Source: JAGPDF01 sp052035735
GTDB lineage: Bacteria; Acidobacteriota; Thermoanaerobaculia; Multivoradales; JAGPDF01
Direction: 5' to 3'
Assembly: GCA_052035735.1 (NCBI GenBank)
Contig: JBPOHI010000115.1
Coordinates: forward strand, 1-64,000
Length of the DNA stretch: 64,000 bases
Shown here: in pieces, positions 18,421 to 27,814 of the stretch
How positions within the stretch are numbered: position 1 is the stretch's first letter
Layout of the letters: each line of letters begins with the position of its first letter
Program-made: the position numbers and the translations under genes
The notes under the pieces: generated by a model
Seen by the model: the letters and a program-made list of their open reading frames with translations, nothing else
Told to the model about the DNA's origin: nothing
Database searches by the model: none

Positions 18421-21204
18421 ATGCGCGCATACGCTCGTCGCTGGAAATTCGCCACCCTTGCGCTGGCCGCCTTCTGTGCCGCCGAGCTTGCCTCCGGCCA
18501 GGCCGTGCGCGTCGCCGACATCAACACCACCGATGTCGAATCCGACGGCCTCTCGATCGAACCCGGGGTCGTTCTCGGGGGCGCAGCACTTTTCGGCCTC
18601 CGACCCAACTTCGAGGACGAGGCGCTGCTTTGGCGCTCCGACGGATCGGTCGCCGGGACGAGCCTGCTGAAGAACGTCGTTCCAGGCAAGAACAACTCGA
18701 TCCAGGAGATGGTCAAGCTCGGTGCGCTTGCTCTCTTCGTCGCTCAGGATCCGGCCGCCGGAAAGGAGCTTTGGCGGTCGGACGGCACGGCGGTCGGCAC
18801 TTTCCGGCTCGTGGACATTTGGCCGGGGCCACAGTCGTCTTCGCCGCGAAATCTGACCGTCCTCGGTTCGACCCTCTACTTCACCGCCGACGGCGGCAGC
18901 GACGGCAATGAGCTCTGGAAGAGCGACGGCACGGCCGCAGGGACCCTCCAGGTCAAAGACATCCGGCTCGGCTCGCTGGGGTCTACGCCCGCTCGACTCG
19001 TTGGCCTAGGCTCGACGCTCTTCTTCGCCGCCGACGACGGCACGACCGGCATCGAGCTCTGGAAGTCGAACGGCACCGAAGCGGGAACGGCGCGGGTCAA
19101 GGACATCCAGCCTGGCGCCGGCAGTTCGTCGCCGTACGACCTCGTCGCGGTCGGTTCGACGCTCTTCTTCGGCGCCGAAGCGCTCGCGGACGACGGCGAG
19201 CTGTGGAAATCGGACGGCTCGGAGGCCGGGACCGTCCTGGTCAAGGACATTCGACCGGGCGCAACGGGCTCCTTCCCCTCCTCCCTGCGGGCCCTGGGCT
19301 CGCAGGTCATCTTCAACGCCGACGACGGCGCGACCGGCATCGAGCTGTGGAAGTCGAACGGTTCCGCGGGAGGAACGGTGCCGATCCTGGAGATCGTCCC
19401 CGGCGCCGGTGGCATCGAGTACTACAACGATCAAGAGGGCCTCGCCGTCCTGGGTTCCGCCCTGCTCATCAGCCTCGATGACGGTGGCGCGACCGGACCC
19501 GAGCTCTGGCGCACCGATGGCACGGCCGCCGGGACCTTCCCGCTCGCCGATATCGTGCCAGGACCGGAGGGTTCTTTCCCCGAGAACTTCATCGTCCTCG
19601 GGGCGACGATGCTCTTCGAGGCGACGGACAGCACGCACGGCGGCGAACTCTGGCGCACCGACGGCACGCCGGCCGGAACCACCTTCGTCAAGGACATTTT
19701 TCCGGGAACCGACAACTCGAACCCGTTCTTGTTCGCTGCAGTCGGCTCGGTCGCCCTTCTGACGGCGGTCTCCCAAACCGACGACCGCGAGCTCTGGCGC
19801 AGCGACGGCACCCCCGGCGGGACGTTCGCCCTGGCCGATCCGACCCCGCTCGCCGTGACCGGCAGCGGGCCGTCCAATCTCACCGATTCGGCCGGGACCC
19901 TCCTTTTCGCCGCCAACGACGGCGTCCATGGACTCGAACCCTGGAAGTCCGACGGCAGCGCCGCCGGAACCGCCCTGATGCTCGACATCCGCGCCGGCGC
20001 CCAAGGCTCGTCACCGACCGAGTTCACCCTCGCCGGCGGTCGGACCTTCTTCAGCGCCTCCGGTCCCGAAGGGATCGAGCTGTGGAAGAAGACGGTCGCC
20101 GGCGCGATTCTGGTCGAGGACATCCGACCCGGAACCAATCCATCCTCTCCGGTCGACCTGATCGAAATCGGCGGCACACTCTATTTCTCCGCCGACGACG
20201 GCGTCGCCGGCCGGGAGCTCTGGAAGTCGGACGGCTTCGCCGCCGATACCAGCCTGGTCTTCGACCTCACGCCGGGAGCGACCGGCGGCGGGGCACACTC
20301 GATTGCCGACTCCGGAACCTTCGGCAACGGAATCCTCTTCGGCGGCGCGACGGCGGCGAATGGGGAGGAGGTCTACACCTCCGACGGCAGCGGCGCGGGA
20401 ACGAACCTGGTCTCGAACTTGAACCCTGGCGCCGCAAGCTCTTCTCCGGAGGAGTTCTTGGTCACCGGCACGGTCGCCTTTCTCTCCGCCGAGACCGCCG
20501 CCGCGGGGCGCGAGCCGTGGGTCATCGTCGATGCCGGCATCGGCGGCTTTCTCGAAGTTCCACTCGGAGATCTCAATCCGGGGACAGCCCCCAGCGACCC
20601 GCGGGAGTTCACTGCCGCCGGCGGCACGACTTATTTCGTCGCCGACGACGGCGCGCACGGCCGCGAGCTGTGGAAGACCAACGCCTCCGCCGTGACCACG
20701 GTGCTGATCAAGGACACCTCTCCCGGCCTGCCTTCTGGCCAGGTGACCGAGCTCACCAGCTTCGCCGGCAGGCTCTTTTTTCGCGCCTGCACGGCGACCT
20801 CCGGCTGCGAGCTGTGGACAAGCGACGGCACGACCGGCGGCACGCAGCTCTTCAAAGACCTGTTCGCGGGTCCGGACAGCGGCAATCCGAAACACCTGAC
20901 CGTTTCCGGCGACGACCTCTGGTTCTCGGCCTGCGACGGCGCCGCCGGCTGCGAGCTCTGGGTGAGCGACGGCACGCCGCAGCGCACGCGGCGGGCGAGC
21001 GACATCCACGCCGGGCCCGAGTCGTCGAATCCGCGCGTCAGCCGCGCCCGGGTTGGCGATACGCCGTTCGTCGCCAGCGACGGCCGGCTGTACTTCGTCG
21101 CCAACGACGGCAGCGGCGAGGAGCTCTGGGCCGTTTCGCCGCTGCTCTTCGACGACGGCTTCGAAGGCGGCAACACGACGGCTTGGAGTGCGACGAGCCC
21201 CTAG
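18421..21204 (+). CDS. Secreted ELWxSDGT-repeat protein with a C-terminal DGFxxGN..AWS tail
   Basis: 927 residues with a signal peptide (about residues 1-26, cleavage near ASG-QA). The rest is a tandem array of roughly 17 units of 45-50 residues, each containing a variant of ELWKSDGT, AGT, VKDI and PG. Examples are ELWRSDGT, ELWKSNGT, EPWKSDGS and ELWVSDGT. This is the ELWxxDGT repeat family, predicted to form beta-propeller-like blades. Function is unknown, possibly surface or extracellular binding. The last 20 residues (LFDDGFEGGNTTAWSATSP) closely resemble those of the unrelated secreted protein at 33571-34584, suggesting a common sorting or processing tail. It interrupts the topA-trmFO neighbourhood. 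AAGGAG at 18412-18417 is very close to the ATG. The 3' end overlaps the convergent MshEN gene by four bases. Confidence 0.85.
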   Translation: MRAYARRWKFATLALAAFCAAELASGQAVRVADINTTDVESDGLSIEPGVVLGGAALFGLRPNFEDEALLWRSDGSVAGTSLLKNVVPGKNNSIQEMVKLGALALFVAQDPAAGKELWRSDGTAVGTFRLVDIWPGPQSSSPRNLTVLGSTLYFTADGGSDGNELWKSDGTAAGTLQVKDIRLGSLGSTPARLVGLGSTLFFAADDGTTGIELWKSNGTEAGTARVKDIQPGAGSSSPYDLVAVGSTLFFGAEALADDGELWKSDGSEAGTVLVKDIRPGATGSFPSSLRALGSQVIFNADDGATGIELWKSNGSAGGTVPILEIVPGAGGIEYYNDQEGLAVLGSALLISLDDGGATGPELWRTDGTAAGTFPLADIVPGPEGSFPENFIVLGATMLFEATDSTHGGELWRTDGTPAGTTFVKDIFPGTDNSNPFLFAAVGSVALLTAVSQTDDRELWRSDGTPGGTFALADPTPLAVTGSGPSNLTDSAGTLLFAANDGVHGLEPWKSDGSAAGTALMLDIRAGAQGSSPTEFTLAGGRTFFSASGPEGIELWKKTVAGAILVEDIRPGTNPSSPVDLIEIGGTLYFSADDGVAGRELWKSDGFAADTSLVFDLTPGATGGGAHSIADSGTFGNGILFGGATAANGEEVYTSDGSGAGTNLVSNLNPGAASSSPEEFLVTGTVAFLSAETAAAGREPWVIVDAGIGGFLEVPLGDLNPGTAPSDPREFTAAGGTTYFVADDGAHGRELWKTNASAVTTVLIKDTSPGLPSGQVTELTSFAGRLFFRACTATSGCELWTSDGTTGGTQLFKDLFAGPDSGNPKHLTVSGDDLWFSACDGAAGCELWVSDGTPQRTRRASDIHAGPESSNPRVSRARVGDTPFVASDGRLYFVANDGSGEELWAVSPLLFDDGFEGGNTTAWSATSP

Positions 21205-21737
21205 GACGCCTGCTCCGCCCGCTGCGCCTGGCGTCTCTCGATGCGCTCGCGGGTGCGCACCAGGCGCTCGGAGATCGGCGCGCCGTAGAGGCGCTCGAGG
21301 CATTCGGCGAGGCGGACCTCGAGGGCGAGGCGAGGCACGATGGTGAGCCGGCTGACTGCGGCGAGCTCATCGAGGAGCGGCATCGAGGCCGGGTCGAGCA
21401 TGGCGACCTCGAGAGTTCTCCCCTTGCGCGCCAGCGGCACGGCGCAGGCGACCAGCGCGGCGCGCGCCGGCAGGAGAGCGGCGTTCGTCTCTGGCACGGC
21501 GGCGAGGGTCGCGCCATCCACGGTCTCCACGCCGAGCTGCGCCCCGAGCGCGGCGAGCAGGGTCGCTTCGTCGACGATCCCCGAGTCGAGCAGGCAGGTG
21601 CCGAGGCGGCCGCCGTCGTTGGCCTGGCGCTCGAGAGCGCCTTCGACTTCGGCGCCCGACAGGATGCCGAAGAAGCGCAGGGTCTCGCCCAGCTTCGGGC
21701 GCCTGGTGAACGGCGGCACGGCAAACGCTGCTTCCAT
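21201..21737 (-). CDS. Stand-alone MshEN-domain protein, putative c-di-GMP receptor
   Basis: 178 residues. Residues 15-38 (KLGETL...ALERQ) and 44-67 (RLGTCLLDSGI...ALGAQ) form two 24-residue motifs separated by exactly five residues. This is the published layout of the MshEN c-di-GMP binding domain found at the N-terminus of type II secretion and MSHA ATPases. The rest (about 75-160) matches the remaining alpha/beta part of that N-terminal domain (PARAALVACAVPLARKGRTLEVAMLDP). There is no ATPase domain, so the protein is a free receiver or adaptor. It is on the minus strand, convergent with the ELWxSDGT gene and diverging from trmFO. c-di-GMP binding is inferred from the motif, not shown. Confidence 0.78.
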   Translation of the reverse strand: MEAAFAVPPFTRRPKLGETLRFFGILSGAEVEGALERQANDGGRLGTCLLDSGIVDEATLLAALGAQLGVETVDGATLAAVPETNAALLPARAALVACAVPLARKGRTLEVAMLDPASMPLLDELAAVSRLTIVPRLALEVRLAECLERLYGAPISERLVRTRERIERRQAQRAEQAS

Positions 21738-21831
21738 CGTCGCTCTCCCCCGGGCGCCGGTCCACTTCGCGCCCTCACCTCTATAGGCGTATTACCGCAC
21801 TTCCAGGGGTCAGGAGGACGCGGCAGCTACA

Positions 21832-23181
21832 ATGCGCTGCATGTCGAATCCGACCGGACCCGTCCATATCGTCGGCGGAGGGCTCGCCGGCAGCGAGTGC
21901 GCCTATCAGCTCGCCTCCCGCGGTGTGCCGGTGGTGCTGCACGAGATGCGCCCGGTGCGCCCGACGCCGGCGCACAAGGGCGGCGACTTCGCCGAGCTGG
22001 TGTGCTCCAACTCGCTCCGCAGCGACGATCCCGAGCACGCCGCGGGGCTCCTCAAGCGCGAAATGGAGCTCTTCGGTTCGCTGATCATCGCGACCGCCCG
22101 CGAGACCGCGGTGCCCGCCGGCAGCGCCCTGGCGGTCGATCGCGACCGGTTCGCGGCGGCGGTTTCGGCGCGGCTCGCTGCACTTCCGGGCATCGAGATC
22201 CGGCGCGAGGAGGTCACCGACCTGGCGGCGCTCTACTCCACCCACGACACCGTGCTTGCCACCGGACCGCTCACCTCCGCCGCGGCCGCCGCCGAGCTCG
22301 GCCGCCTCCTCGGCAGCGACTACCTCTACTTCTACGACGCCATCGCGCCGATCGTCGACGGCGAGTCGCTCGACATGTCGAAGCTCTTCTGGATGTCGCG
22401 CTACGGCAAGGGCGAGGGCGCCGACTATCTCAACTCGGGACTCGACAAGGAGCAGTACGCCGCCTTCCATCAGGCGATCCTCGACGCCGAGGTGCTGCCG
22501 CTCCACGATTTCGAGAAGGCGCTCTTCTTCGAAGGCTGCCTGCCGATCGAAGAGCTCGCGCGCCGGGGCGAGGCCACACTGCGTTTCGGACCGATGAAGC
22601 CGGTAGGGCTGCGCGGCCTCGACGGCCGGCGCCCCTGGGCGGTGATGCAGCTCCGGCAGGAGAATCTCACCCGGAGCCACTTCAATCTGGTCGGCTTTCA
22701 GTCGCGGATGAAGTGGCCCGATCAGCAGCGCGTCTTCCGCATGCTCCCCGGCCTCGAGAACGCCGAGTTCGTGCGTCTCGGGCAGATCCATCGCAACACC
22801 TTCATCAACTCGCCGAAGAACCTCACGGCCGACTACCGTGTACGGCAGGCGCCGCAGCTGCGCCTCGCCGGCCAGATCACCGGCGTCGAGGGCTACCTCG
22901 AGTCGGCCGCCACCGGCCTCGCCGTAGCGCTCCACCTGGTGCTCGAACGGCGCGGTGCGGCGGCCGCGGCAGCTGCCCCGCCCCTGCCTCCGACCACCGC
23001 CCTGGGCGCCCTCGCCCGCCATCTGACGGAGTCGGATCCGGAGCACTTCCAGCCGGCCAATATCCACTACGGGCTGTTCACGCCGCTCGAGCCGCTGCCC
23101 AGGAAGGACGAGCGCCGCGGAATCTACGCCCGGCGGGCGCTCGACGCGCTCGCCGCCTGGAAGGCGCAATGCGGGCTCTGA
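21832..23181 (+). CDS. trmFO: Methylenetetrahydrofolate-tRNA-(uracil-5-)-methyltransferase TrmFO
   Basis: 449 residues. The N-terminus has the FAD-binding motif HIVGGGLAGSE. Other family signatures are HKGGDFAELVCSNSLRSD, MSKLFWMSRYGKG, the FNLVGFQ and MLPGLENAEFVRLGQIHRNTF segments, and ITGVEGYLESAATG near the C-terminus. The enzyme uses FAD and methylenetetrahydrofolate to make m5U54 in the T-loop of tRNA. AGGAGG at 21812-21817 supports ATG 21832, and a second ATG nine bases later is possible. The 3' end overlaps xerC by 13 bases. Its presence fits bacteria that lack the SAM-dependent TrmA. Confidence 0.96.
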   Translation: MRCMSNPTGPVHIVGGGLAGSECAYQLASRGVPVVLHEMRPVRPTPAHKGGDFAELVCSNSLRSDDPEHAAGLLKREMELFGSLIIATARETAVPAGSALAVDRDRFAAAVSARLAALPGIEIRREEVTDLAALYSTHDTVLATGPLTSAAAAAELGRLLGSDYLYFYDAIAPIVDGESLDMSKLFWMSRYGKGEGADYLNSGLDKEQYAAFHQAILDAEVLPLHDFEKALFFEGCLPIEELARRGEATLRFGPMKPVGLRGLDGRRPWAVMQLRQENLTRSHFNLVGFQSRMKWPDQQRVFRMLPGLENAEFVRLGQIHRNTFINSPKNLTADYRVRQAPQLRLAGQITGVEGYLESAATGLAVALHLVLERRGAAAAAAAPPLPPTTALGALARHLTESDPEHFQPANIHYGLFTPLEPLPRKDERRGIYARRALDALAAWKAQCGL

Positions 23182-24137
23182 TCGCCCGCTTCCTCGCCCA
23201 TCTCGAGGGCGAACGCGCACTCTCGCCGCACACGATCCGCGCCTACGAGGGCGATCTCCTGCGCTTCGTCGACTTCCTCTCGGTCGACTACCTGAGCGTG
23301 CCGCCCGAGACGATCGATCTCGCCACCATCGACGTCGTCGCCGTGCGTTCGTATCTCGCCGCGCTGGCGCGCGACCACGGCCGGCGAAGCCAGGGCCGCG
23401 CGCTCTCGGCCCTGCGCACCTTCTTCCGCTGGGCCTGCCGGGTGGGCGAAGCGGCGAGCAACCCGGCGCAGCGGGTACGCACGCCGAAAGCACCCCAGCT
23501 GCTGCCGCGCCACCTGCGTCCGGGGGAGATCGAGGCGCTGCTCGCGGCGCCGGCGGGCGACGAACCGATGGCCCAGCGCGATCGCGCCATCCTCGAGCTG
23601 CTCTACGCCACGGGCCTCCGGGTCGCCGAGCTGGTCGCCCTCGACTGGCGCGACCTCGAGCTCAAGGAGCGCGTGCTGCGCACCCTGGGCAAGGGGGGCA
23701 AGGAACGCATGGTGCCTTTCGGGCGACCGGCGCAGGCGGCCCTGCGCGCCTGGCGGGGAGGCTGGACCGCCCTGCGGGTGGGCGCCGGCCAGCTCGTCCA
23801 CCGGAGCGAGGAGCCGCTGTTCGTCAACCTGCGCGGCGAGCGCCTGACCGACCGTTCCGTGCGCCGCATCCTCGACCGCTACGTCGACGCCACGGCGACC
23901 GCAGCCGGCGTGCATCCGCATACGCTGCGGCACACCTTCGCCACGCATCTGCTCGAGAGCGGCGCTGATCTGCGCGCGATCCAGGAGCTGCTCGGCCACA
24001 GCTCGCTTTCGACCACCCAGCGCTACACCCATGTCGACATCGAACGCCTGCAGAGCGTCTACCGCGACGCTCATCCGAGGGCGCGCGCGACCGACGCCGC
24101 CGACGCCCCGCCCGGCGATCCTCTCCGGCCGGCCTGA
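23169..24137 (+). CDS. xerC: Tyrosine recombinase XerC
   Basis: 322 residues. An N-terminal SAM-like core-binding domain (about residues 1-90) precedes a tyrosine-recombinase catalytic domain. Catalytic Arg151 is in ATGLRVAEL, the lysine hairpin is GKGGKER, the HxxR box is HPHTLRHTFATHL, the His is in LGHSSL and nucleophile Tyr286 is in QRYTHVD. All residues are intact. XerC with XerD resolves chromosome dimers at dif. The gene starts inside the trmFO coding sequence (13-base overlap), so the pair is translationally coupled. The order trmFO-xerC-(kinase)-hslV-hslU is conserved in other phyla, which supports XerC rather than an integrase of a mobile element. Confidence 0.95.
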   Translation: MRALIARFLAHLEGERALSPHTIRAYEGDLLRFVDFLSVDYLSVPPETIDLATIDVVAVRSYLAALARDHGRRSQGRALSALRTFFRWACRVGEAASNPAQRVRTPKAPQLLPRHLRPGEIEALLAAPAGDEPMAQRDRAILELLYATGLRVAELVALDWRDLELKERVLRTLGKGGKERMVPFGRPAQAALRAWRGGWTALRVGAGQLVHRSEEPLFVNLRGERLTDRSVRRILDRYVDATATAAGVHPHTLRHTFATHLLESGADLRAIQELLGHSSLSTTQRYTHVDIERLQSVYRDAHPRARATDAADAPPGDPLRPA

Positions 24138-24182
24138 GTTGCGGTTGAGCTAGGATCGACTCCGACAGGGGGAGCTCCCCAG

Positions 24183-25805
24183 ATGGAAGATCCGAGGCCG
24201 CCTTCCGCGAGTGGACCGCCGGCTCCGACAGCCGGAGCCGACGTCGCGTTCGGCACACACTTCCGCGTCGCCTTCGACCACAGCCACGAAGCGATCGTCA
24301 TTCTCCAGGATGGCGCGATCCGGGTGGCGAATCCCGCCGCCTCGCGGATCTCCGGCGTCCCACTCGAGGGGCTCGTCGGCAAGGCCTTCCTCGAGATCGT
24401 CCACCCCGAAGACCATCCCGTCGTTCTCGATTTCTACACCCGAAGGCTGGCCGGCGACGCCGCCGAACGCACCATGGTGACGCGCATCCTCCGCCCCGAC
24501 GGCGAATGCGTGGTGCTCGAGGCGCATTCGATGCCGGTGCAATGGGGCGAGCGCCCGGCGGTGCTCGCCTTTCTCGGCGACGTCACCGATCGCGAGCAGG
24601 TACGGAGCGACGCGCAGGAGATGGGCCGTCGCCTGGCGCGCATCGCCGAGGTTTCGCCCTACTTCCTGTTCATCTACGACTACGACCTGGGTCGCGACGT
24701 CTACATCAATCGCTCGGTGCCGGCGGCGCTCGGGTATTCGCCCGCCGAGGCGGCGGCGTTGGGGCCTTACCCGTTCGAGAAGCTCTGCCATCCGGACGAC
24801 CTCGCCTGGGCGCTCGAGCGCGATGCGCGCTGGGAAGGATTCGTCGCCGGCAGCTCGCTCATCGTCGAGTTCCGGCTGCGCCACCGCAACGGCGAATGGC
24901 GCTGGTTCCGCTCGCACAACACCCCCTTCCTGCACGACGCGAATGGCCGCATCCGGCAGATCCTGGGCATGACCCAGGACGTCACCGAGAGCAAGCGCAG
25001 CGAGGAGCTGTTGCGCCGGACCGAGCGGCTGGAGAGCCTCGGGCTGCTCGCCGGAGGGATCGCGCACGACTTTTCGAATCTCCTCACTCCGATCGTCGGC
25101 AATGTCGATCTGCTGCTCGATCGCCTGCCGGCGGACTCGCCGCTGCGCGCCCGGGCGCTCGCCATCAGCGCCGCGGCCGACCGCGCCACCGAGCTCGCCC
25201 GGCAACTGCTGGTCTACGCCGGGCGGGGCGAGATCGAGCCGCGCACGCTCGATCTCAACGCCCTCGTCGAGGACGTCGTTCACCTGCTGCGCGCGCTCAC
25301 CAGTGTCGCGAGCCCCACGAAGCTCGAGCTCACGCCACGACTGCCGGCGATCCGCGGCGACTCGAGCCAGCTGCGTCAAGTGATCCTCAACCTGCTCTCG
25401 AACGCGCACGACGCCGTCAACAGCCTTCCGGCCGGAGGTCCCGCGAGCTTTGCCGGCGCAGGGCCCGGCCGCGTGGTGGTGCGGACGCTTCGCGTCGAGC
25501 TCGGCCCCACCGACCTCGGCACGCTGCTCCTCGGCGATGGCATGCGACCGGGGCCCGCGGTCCTGCTCGAGGTCATCGACAACGGCTGCGGCATGCAGCC
25601 CGAGACGGTCGAACGCCTCTGGGAGCCGTTCTACTCCACCAAGGAGCGCGGGCGCGGCCTGGGAATGCCGTCGGTGTTGGGCATCCTGCGTGCCCATCGC
25701 GCCGGCATCGCCGTCGAGTCCCATCCAGGATCGGGCACCCGCTTCCGGGTCTACTTCGCGGAGCCCGCGCCCGACATCGAGCCCGAGCCCTCGCCGCCCG
25801 GTTGA
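24183..25805 (+). CDS. Cytoplasmic PAS/PAC histidine kinase
   Basis: 540 residues with no transmembrane helix. There are two PAS domains (about residues 22-140 and 150-275). The second ends in a PAC-like segment, RNGEWRWFRSHNTPFL. The HisKA helix has His295 in GGIAHDFSNLL, and the HATPase has NLLSNAHDAV, DNGCGM and GRGLGMPSVLG. It belongs to the same HisKA subclass as the kinase at 1779. No receiver is attached. The gene is inserted between xerC and hslV, 45 bases after xerC and 15 bases before hslV, and so is likely co-transcribed with the HslUV protease. Whether it senses proteotoxic stress is speculation. Partner regulator not seen. Confidence 0.9.
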   Translation: MEDPRPPSASGPPAPTAGADVAFGTHFRVAFDHSHEAIVILQDGAIRVANPAASRISGVPLEGLVGKAFLEIVHPEDHPVVLDFYTRRLAGDAAERTMVTRILRPDGECVVLEAHSMPVQWGERPAVLAFLGDVTDREQVRSDAQEMGRRLARIAEVSPYFLFIYDYDLGRDVYINRSVPAALGYSPAEAAALGPYPFEKLCHPDDLAWALERDARWEGFVAGSSLIVEFRLRHRNGEWRWFRSHNTPFLHDANGRIRQILGMTQDVTESKRSEELLRRTERLESLGLLAGGIAHDFSNLLTPIVGNVDLLLDRLPADSPLRARALAISAAADRATELARQLLVYAGRGEIEPRTLDLNALVEDVVHLLRALTSVASPTKLELTPRLPAIRGDSSQLRQVILNLLSNAHDAVNSLPAGGPASFAGAGPGRVVVRTLRVELGPTDLGTLLLGDGMRPGPAVLLEVIDNGCGMQPETVERLWEPFYSTKERGRGLGMPSVLGILRAHRAGIAVESHPGSGTRFRVYFAEPAPDIEPEPSPPG

Positions 25806-25820
25806 TACAATGAACCTCCA

Positions 25821-26357
25821 ATGCCCCGAATGCGCGCAACGACGGTTCTCCTGGTACGGCGCGACGGTCGCGTGGCCATGGCCTCCGACGGGCAGGTGAC
25901 CCTCGGCAATGCGGTGATGAAGTCCGGCGCGGCGAAGGTGAAGCGGGCCGGCAAGGGCAAGGTCCTGGTCGGCTTCGCCGGCGGCGCGGCCGACGGCCTG
26001 GCGCTGTTCACGCGCTTCGAAGCGAAGCTCGAGGAGTTCAATCAGAACCTCGAGCGTGCCGTCGTCGAGCTCGCCAAGGACTGGCGCACCGACCGCGTGC
26101 TCCGGCAGCTCGAGGCGGTGATGATCGTCGCCGACAGCGACAAGAGCTTCCTGGTCTCCGGCACCGGCGATCTGCTGCAGCCCGACGAAGACGGTCTCCT
26201 GGGGATCGGCTCCGGCGGCAACTTCGCGCTCGCCGCGGCGCGCGCGCTGCTCCGCCACACCCGCCTCTCCGCCGCCGAGATCGCGCGCGAGGCGATGCGC
26301 ATCGCTGCCGAACTCTGCATCTACACCAACGACCGCCTGACCCTCGAAGAGCTGTGA
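25821..26357 (+). CDS. hslV: ATP-dependent protease subunit HslV (ClpQ)
   Basis: 178 residues of the N-terminal-nucleophile hydrolase fold. The mature N-terminus should be TTVLLVRRDG, so Thr7 is the predicted catalytic residue after removal of a short propeptide. Translation from the ATG at 25830 would leave only three residues before it. GDGQVT-like ASDGQVTLG, VGFAGGAADGLALF and GIGSGGNFALAAARAL are the family signatures. HslV forms a double hexamer capped by HslU. The stop overlaps the hslU GTG by three bases, which ensures matched synthesis. Confidence 0.96.
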   Translation: MPRMRATTVLLVRRDGRVAMASDGQVTLGNAVMKSGAAKVKRAGKGKVLVGFAGGAADGLALFTRFEAKLEEFNQNLERAVVELAKDWRTDRVLRQLEAVMIVADSDKSFLVSGTGDLLQPDEDGLLGIGSGGNFALAAARALLRHTRLSAAEIAREAMRIAAELCIYTNDRLTLEEL

Positions 26358-27814
26358 CCGCCCGTCCCCCGGTGGACGCCGAGCGGCCAGAGCTCGCGCT
26401 CGACAACCTCACTCCGCGGCAGATCGTCGCCGAGCTCGACAAGTACGTCGTCGGCCAGCGCGCCGCCAAGCGCTCGGTGGCGATCGCGCTGCGCAACCGT
26501 TGGCGTCGCCAGCAGCTGCCGCGCGAAGTGGCCGACGACATCGTGCCCAAGAACATCCTGATGATCGGACCGACGGGCGTCGGCAAGACCGAGATCGCGC
26601 GGCGGCTCGCCAAGCTCGCCAAGGCGCCGTTCCTCAAGGTCGAGGCGTCGAAGTTCACCGAGGTCGGCTACGTCGGCCGCGACTGCGAGTCGATCGTGCG
26701 CGACCTGACCGAGATCGGCGTCGCCATCGTGCGCGAAGAGCGCCGCGGCGCCGTCGCGGCCACCGCCGCCGAGCGCACCGAGGAGCGCCTCCTCGACCTG
26801 CTGCTGCCCGCTGGCCCGCCGCCCGGGGCCGTCCAGCTCGGGACTCTCGGCGCCCCGCCGGCTTCGGCTCCGGCCACCGGATCGACCGCGGGCCCGAGTC
26901 CCGCGGCCGGCGCCGCCGCCGCAGTGGAGGATGCCCACTCGACGCGCGAAAAGCTGCGCGAACGGTTGCGCGCCGGCGCACTCGACTCGCGCATCGTCGA
27001 GATCGAAGTGGAGGACGGCGCGGCGCCGTCGCTCGAAATGTTCACGCCGCAGGGCGTCGAGGAGATCGGCATCAACCTCAAGGAGATGATGCCCGGCCTG
27101 TTTTCGCGCCGGAAGCGGCAGAAGGCGACCGTCGCGGAGGCCCGCGAAGCCCTGCTCGCCGAGGAGGCCGAGAAGCTCATCGACCGCCAGCAGCTGGCGC
27201 GCGATGCGCGGGTGCGCGTCGAGCAGACCGGCATCGTCTTCCTCGACGAGATCGACAAGATCGCCGGCCGCGAGGGCTCGAGCCACGGGCCCGACATCTC
27301 CCGCGAGGGCGTGCAGCGCGATCTGCTGCCGATCGTCGAGGGGACGACCGTGACTACCAAGTACGGCCCGGTCAAGACGGATCACATTCTGTTCGTCGCC
27401 GCCGGCGCCTTCCACGTCGCGAAGCCCTCCGACCTGATTCCCGAGCTCCAGGGTCGCTTTCCGATCCGCGTCGAGCTCGAGGCGCTCACCGAGGCCGACT
27501 TCGTGCGCATCCTGACCGAGCCCGAGACCGCGCTCACCAAGCAGTACACGGCGCTGCTCGGCGCCGAAGGACTCACCATCCGTTTTCGCGACGACGCCGT
27601 CCTCGAGCTGGCGCGCATCGCCGTCGAGGTCAACCGGTCGACCGAGAACATCGGCGCCCGGAGGCTCGCGACGGTGATCGAGCGCCTGCTCGAGGAGGTC
27701 TCGTTCGAGGCGCCCGACATGGCCGGGATGGAGCTCGACATCGACGCCGCCTTCGTTCGCAGGATTCTCGATGACATCGTTCAGAATCAGGATCTCAGCC
27801 GCTATGTCCTCTAG
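26354..27814 (+). CDS. hslU: HslU unfoldase (ClpY), AAA+ ATPase of the HslUV protease
   Basis: 486 residues from a GTG start that overlaps the hslV stop. An N-terminal LTPRQIVAELDKYVVGQ precedes Walker A, GPTGVGKT (residues 72-79). Walker B, IVFLDEIDK, is near residue 295. The I-domain between them carries a Pro/Ala-rich stretch (about 155-190) longer and simpler than usual. Sensor regions (ELQGRFPIRVEL, NIGARRLATV) are intact, and the protein ends in the conserved DLSRYVL that docks into HslV. It unfolds substrates and feeds them to HslV. The lipoprotein gene begins inside the last codons. Confidence 0.97.
   Translation: MTARPPVDAERPELALDNLTPRQIVAELDKYVVGQRAAKRSVAIALRNRWRRQQLPREVADDIVPKNILMIGPTGVGKTEIARRLAKLAKAPFLKVEASKFTEVGYVGRDCESIVRDLTEIGVAIVREERRGAVAATAAERTEERLLDLLLPAGPPPGAVQLGTLGAPPASAPATGSTAGPSPAAGAAAAVEDAHSTREKLRERLRAGALDSRIVEIEVEDGAAPSLEMFTPQGVEEIGINLKEMMPGLFSRRKRQKATVAEAREALLAEEAEKLIDRQQLARDARVRVEQTGIVFLDEIDKIAGREGSSHGPDISREGVQRDLLPIVEGTTVTTKYGPVKTDHILFVAAGAFHVAKPSDLIPELQGRFPIRVELEALTEADFVRILTEPETALTKQYTALLGAEGLTIRFRDDAVLELARIAVEVNRSTENIGARRLATVIERLLEEVSFEAPDMAGMELDIDAAFVRRILDDIVQNQDLSRYVL

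Noticed and set aside
15218..18430. 1070-residue minus-strand open frame
   Set aside because: It is antisense to topA and dprA and rich in Arg, Leu, Val and Gly without motifs. topA on the plus strand is fully convincing.
18421..21204. A DNA tandem-repeat array
   Set aside because: The repeats are at protein level and diverged. The DNA copies are not near-identical, so it is a repeat protein, not a satellite.
23169..24137. Integrase of a mobile element
   Set aside because: It overlaps trmFO and lies in the conserved trmFO-xerC-hslVU block with no attachment site or phage genes around, which fits chromosomal XerC.
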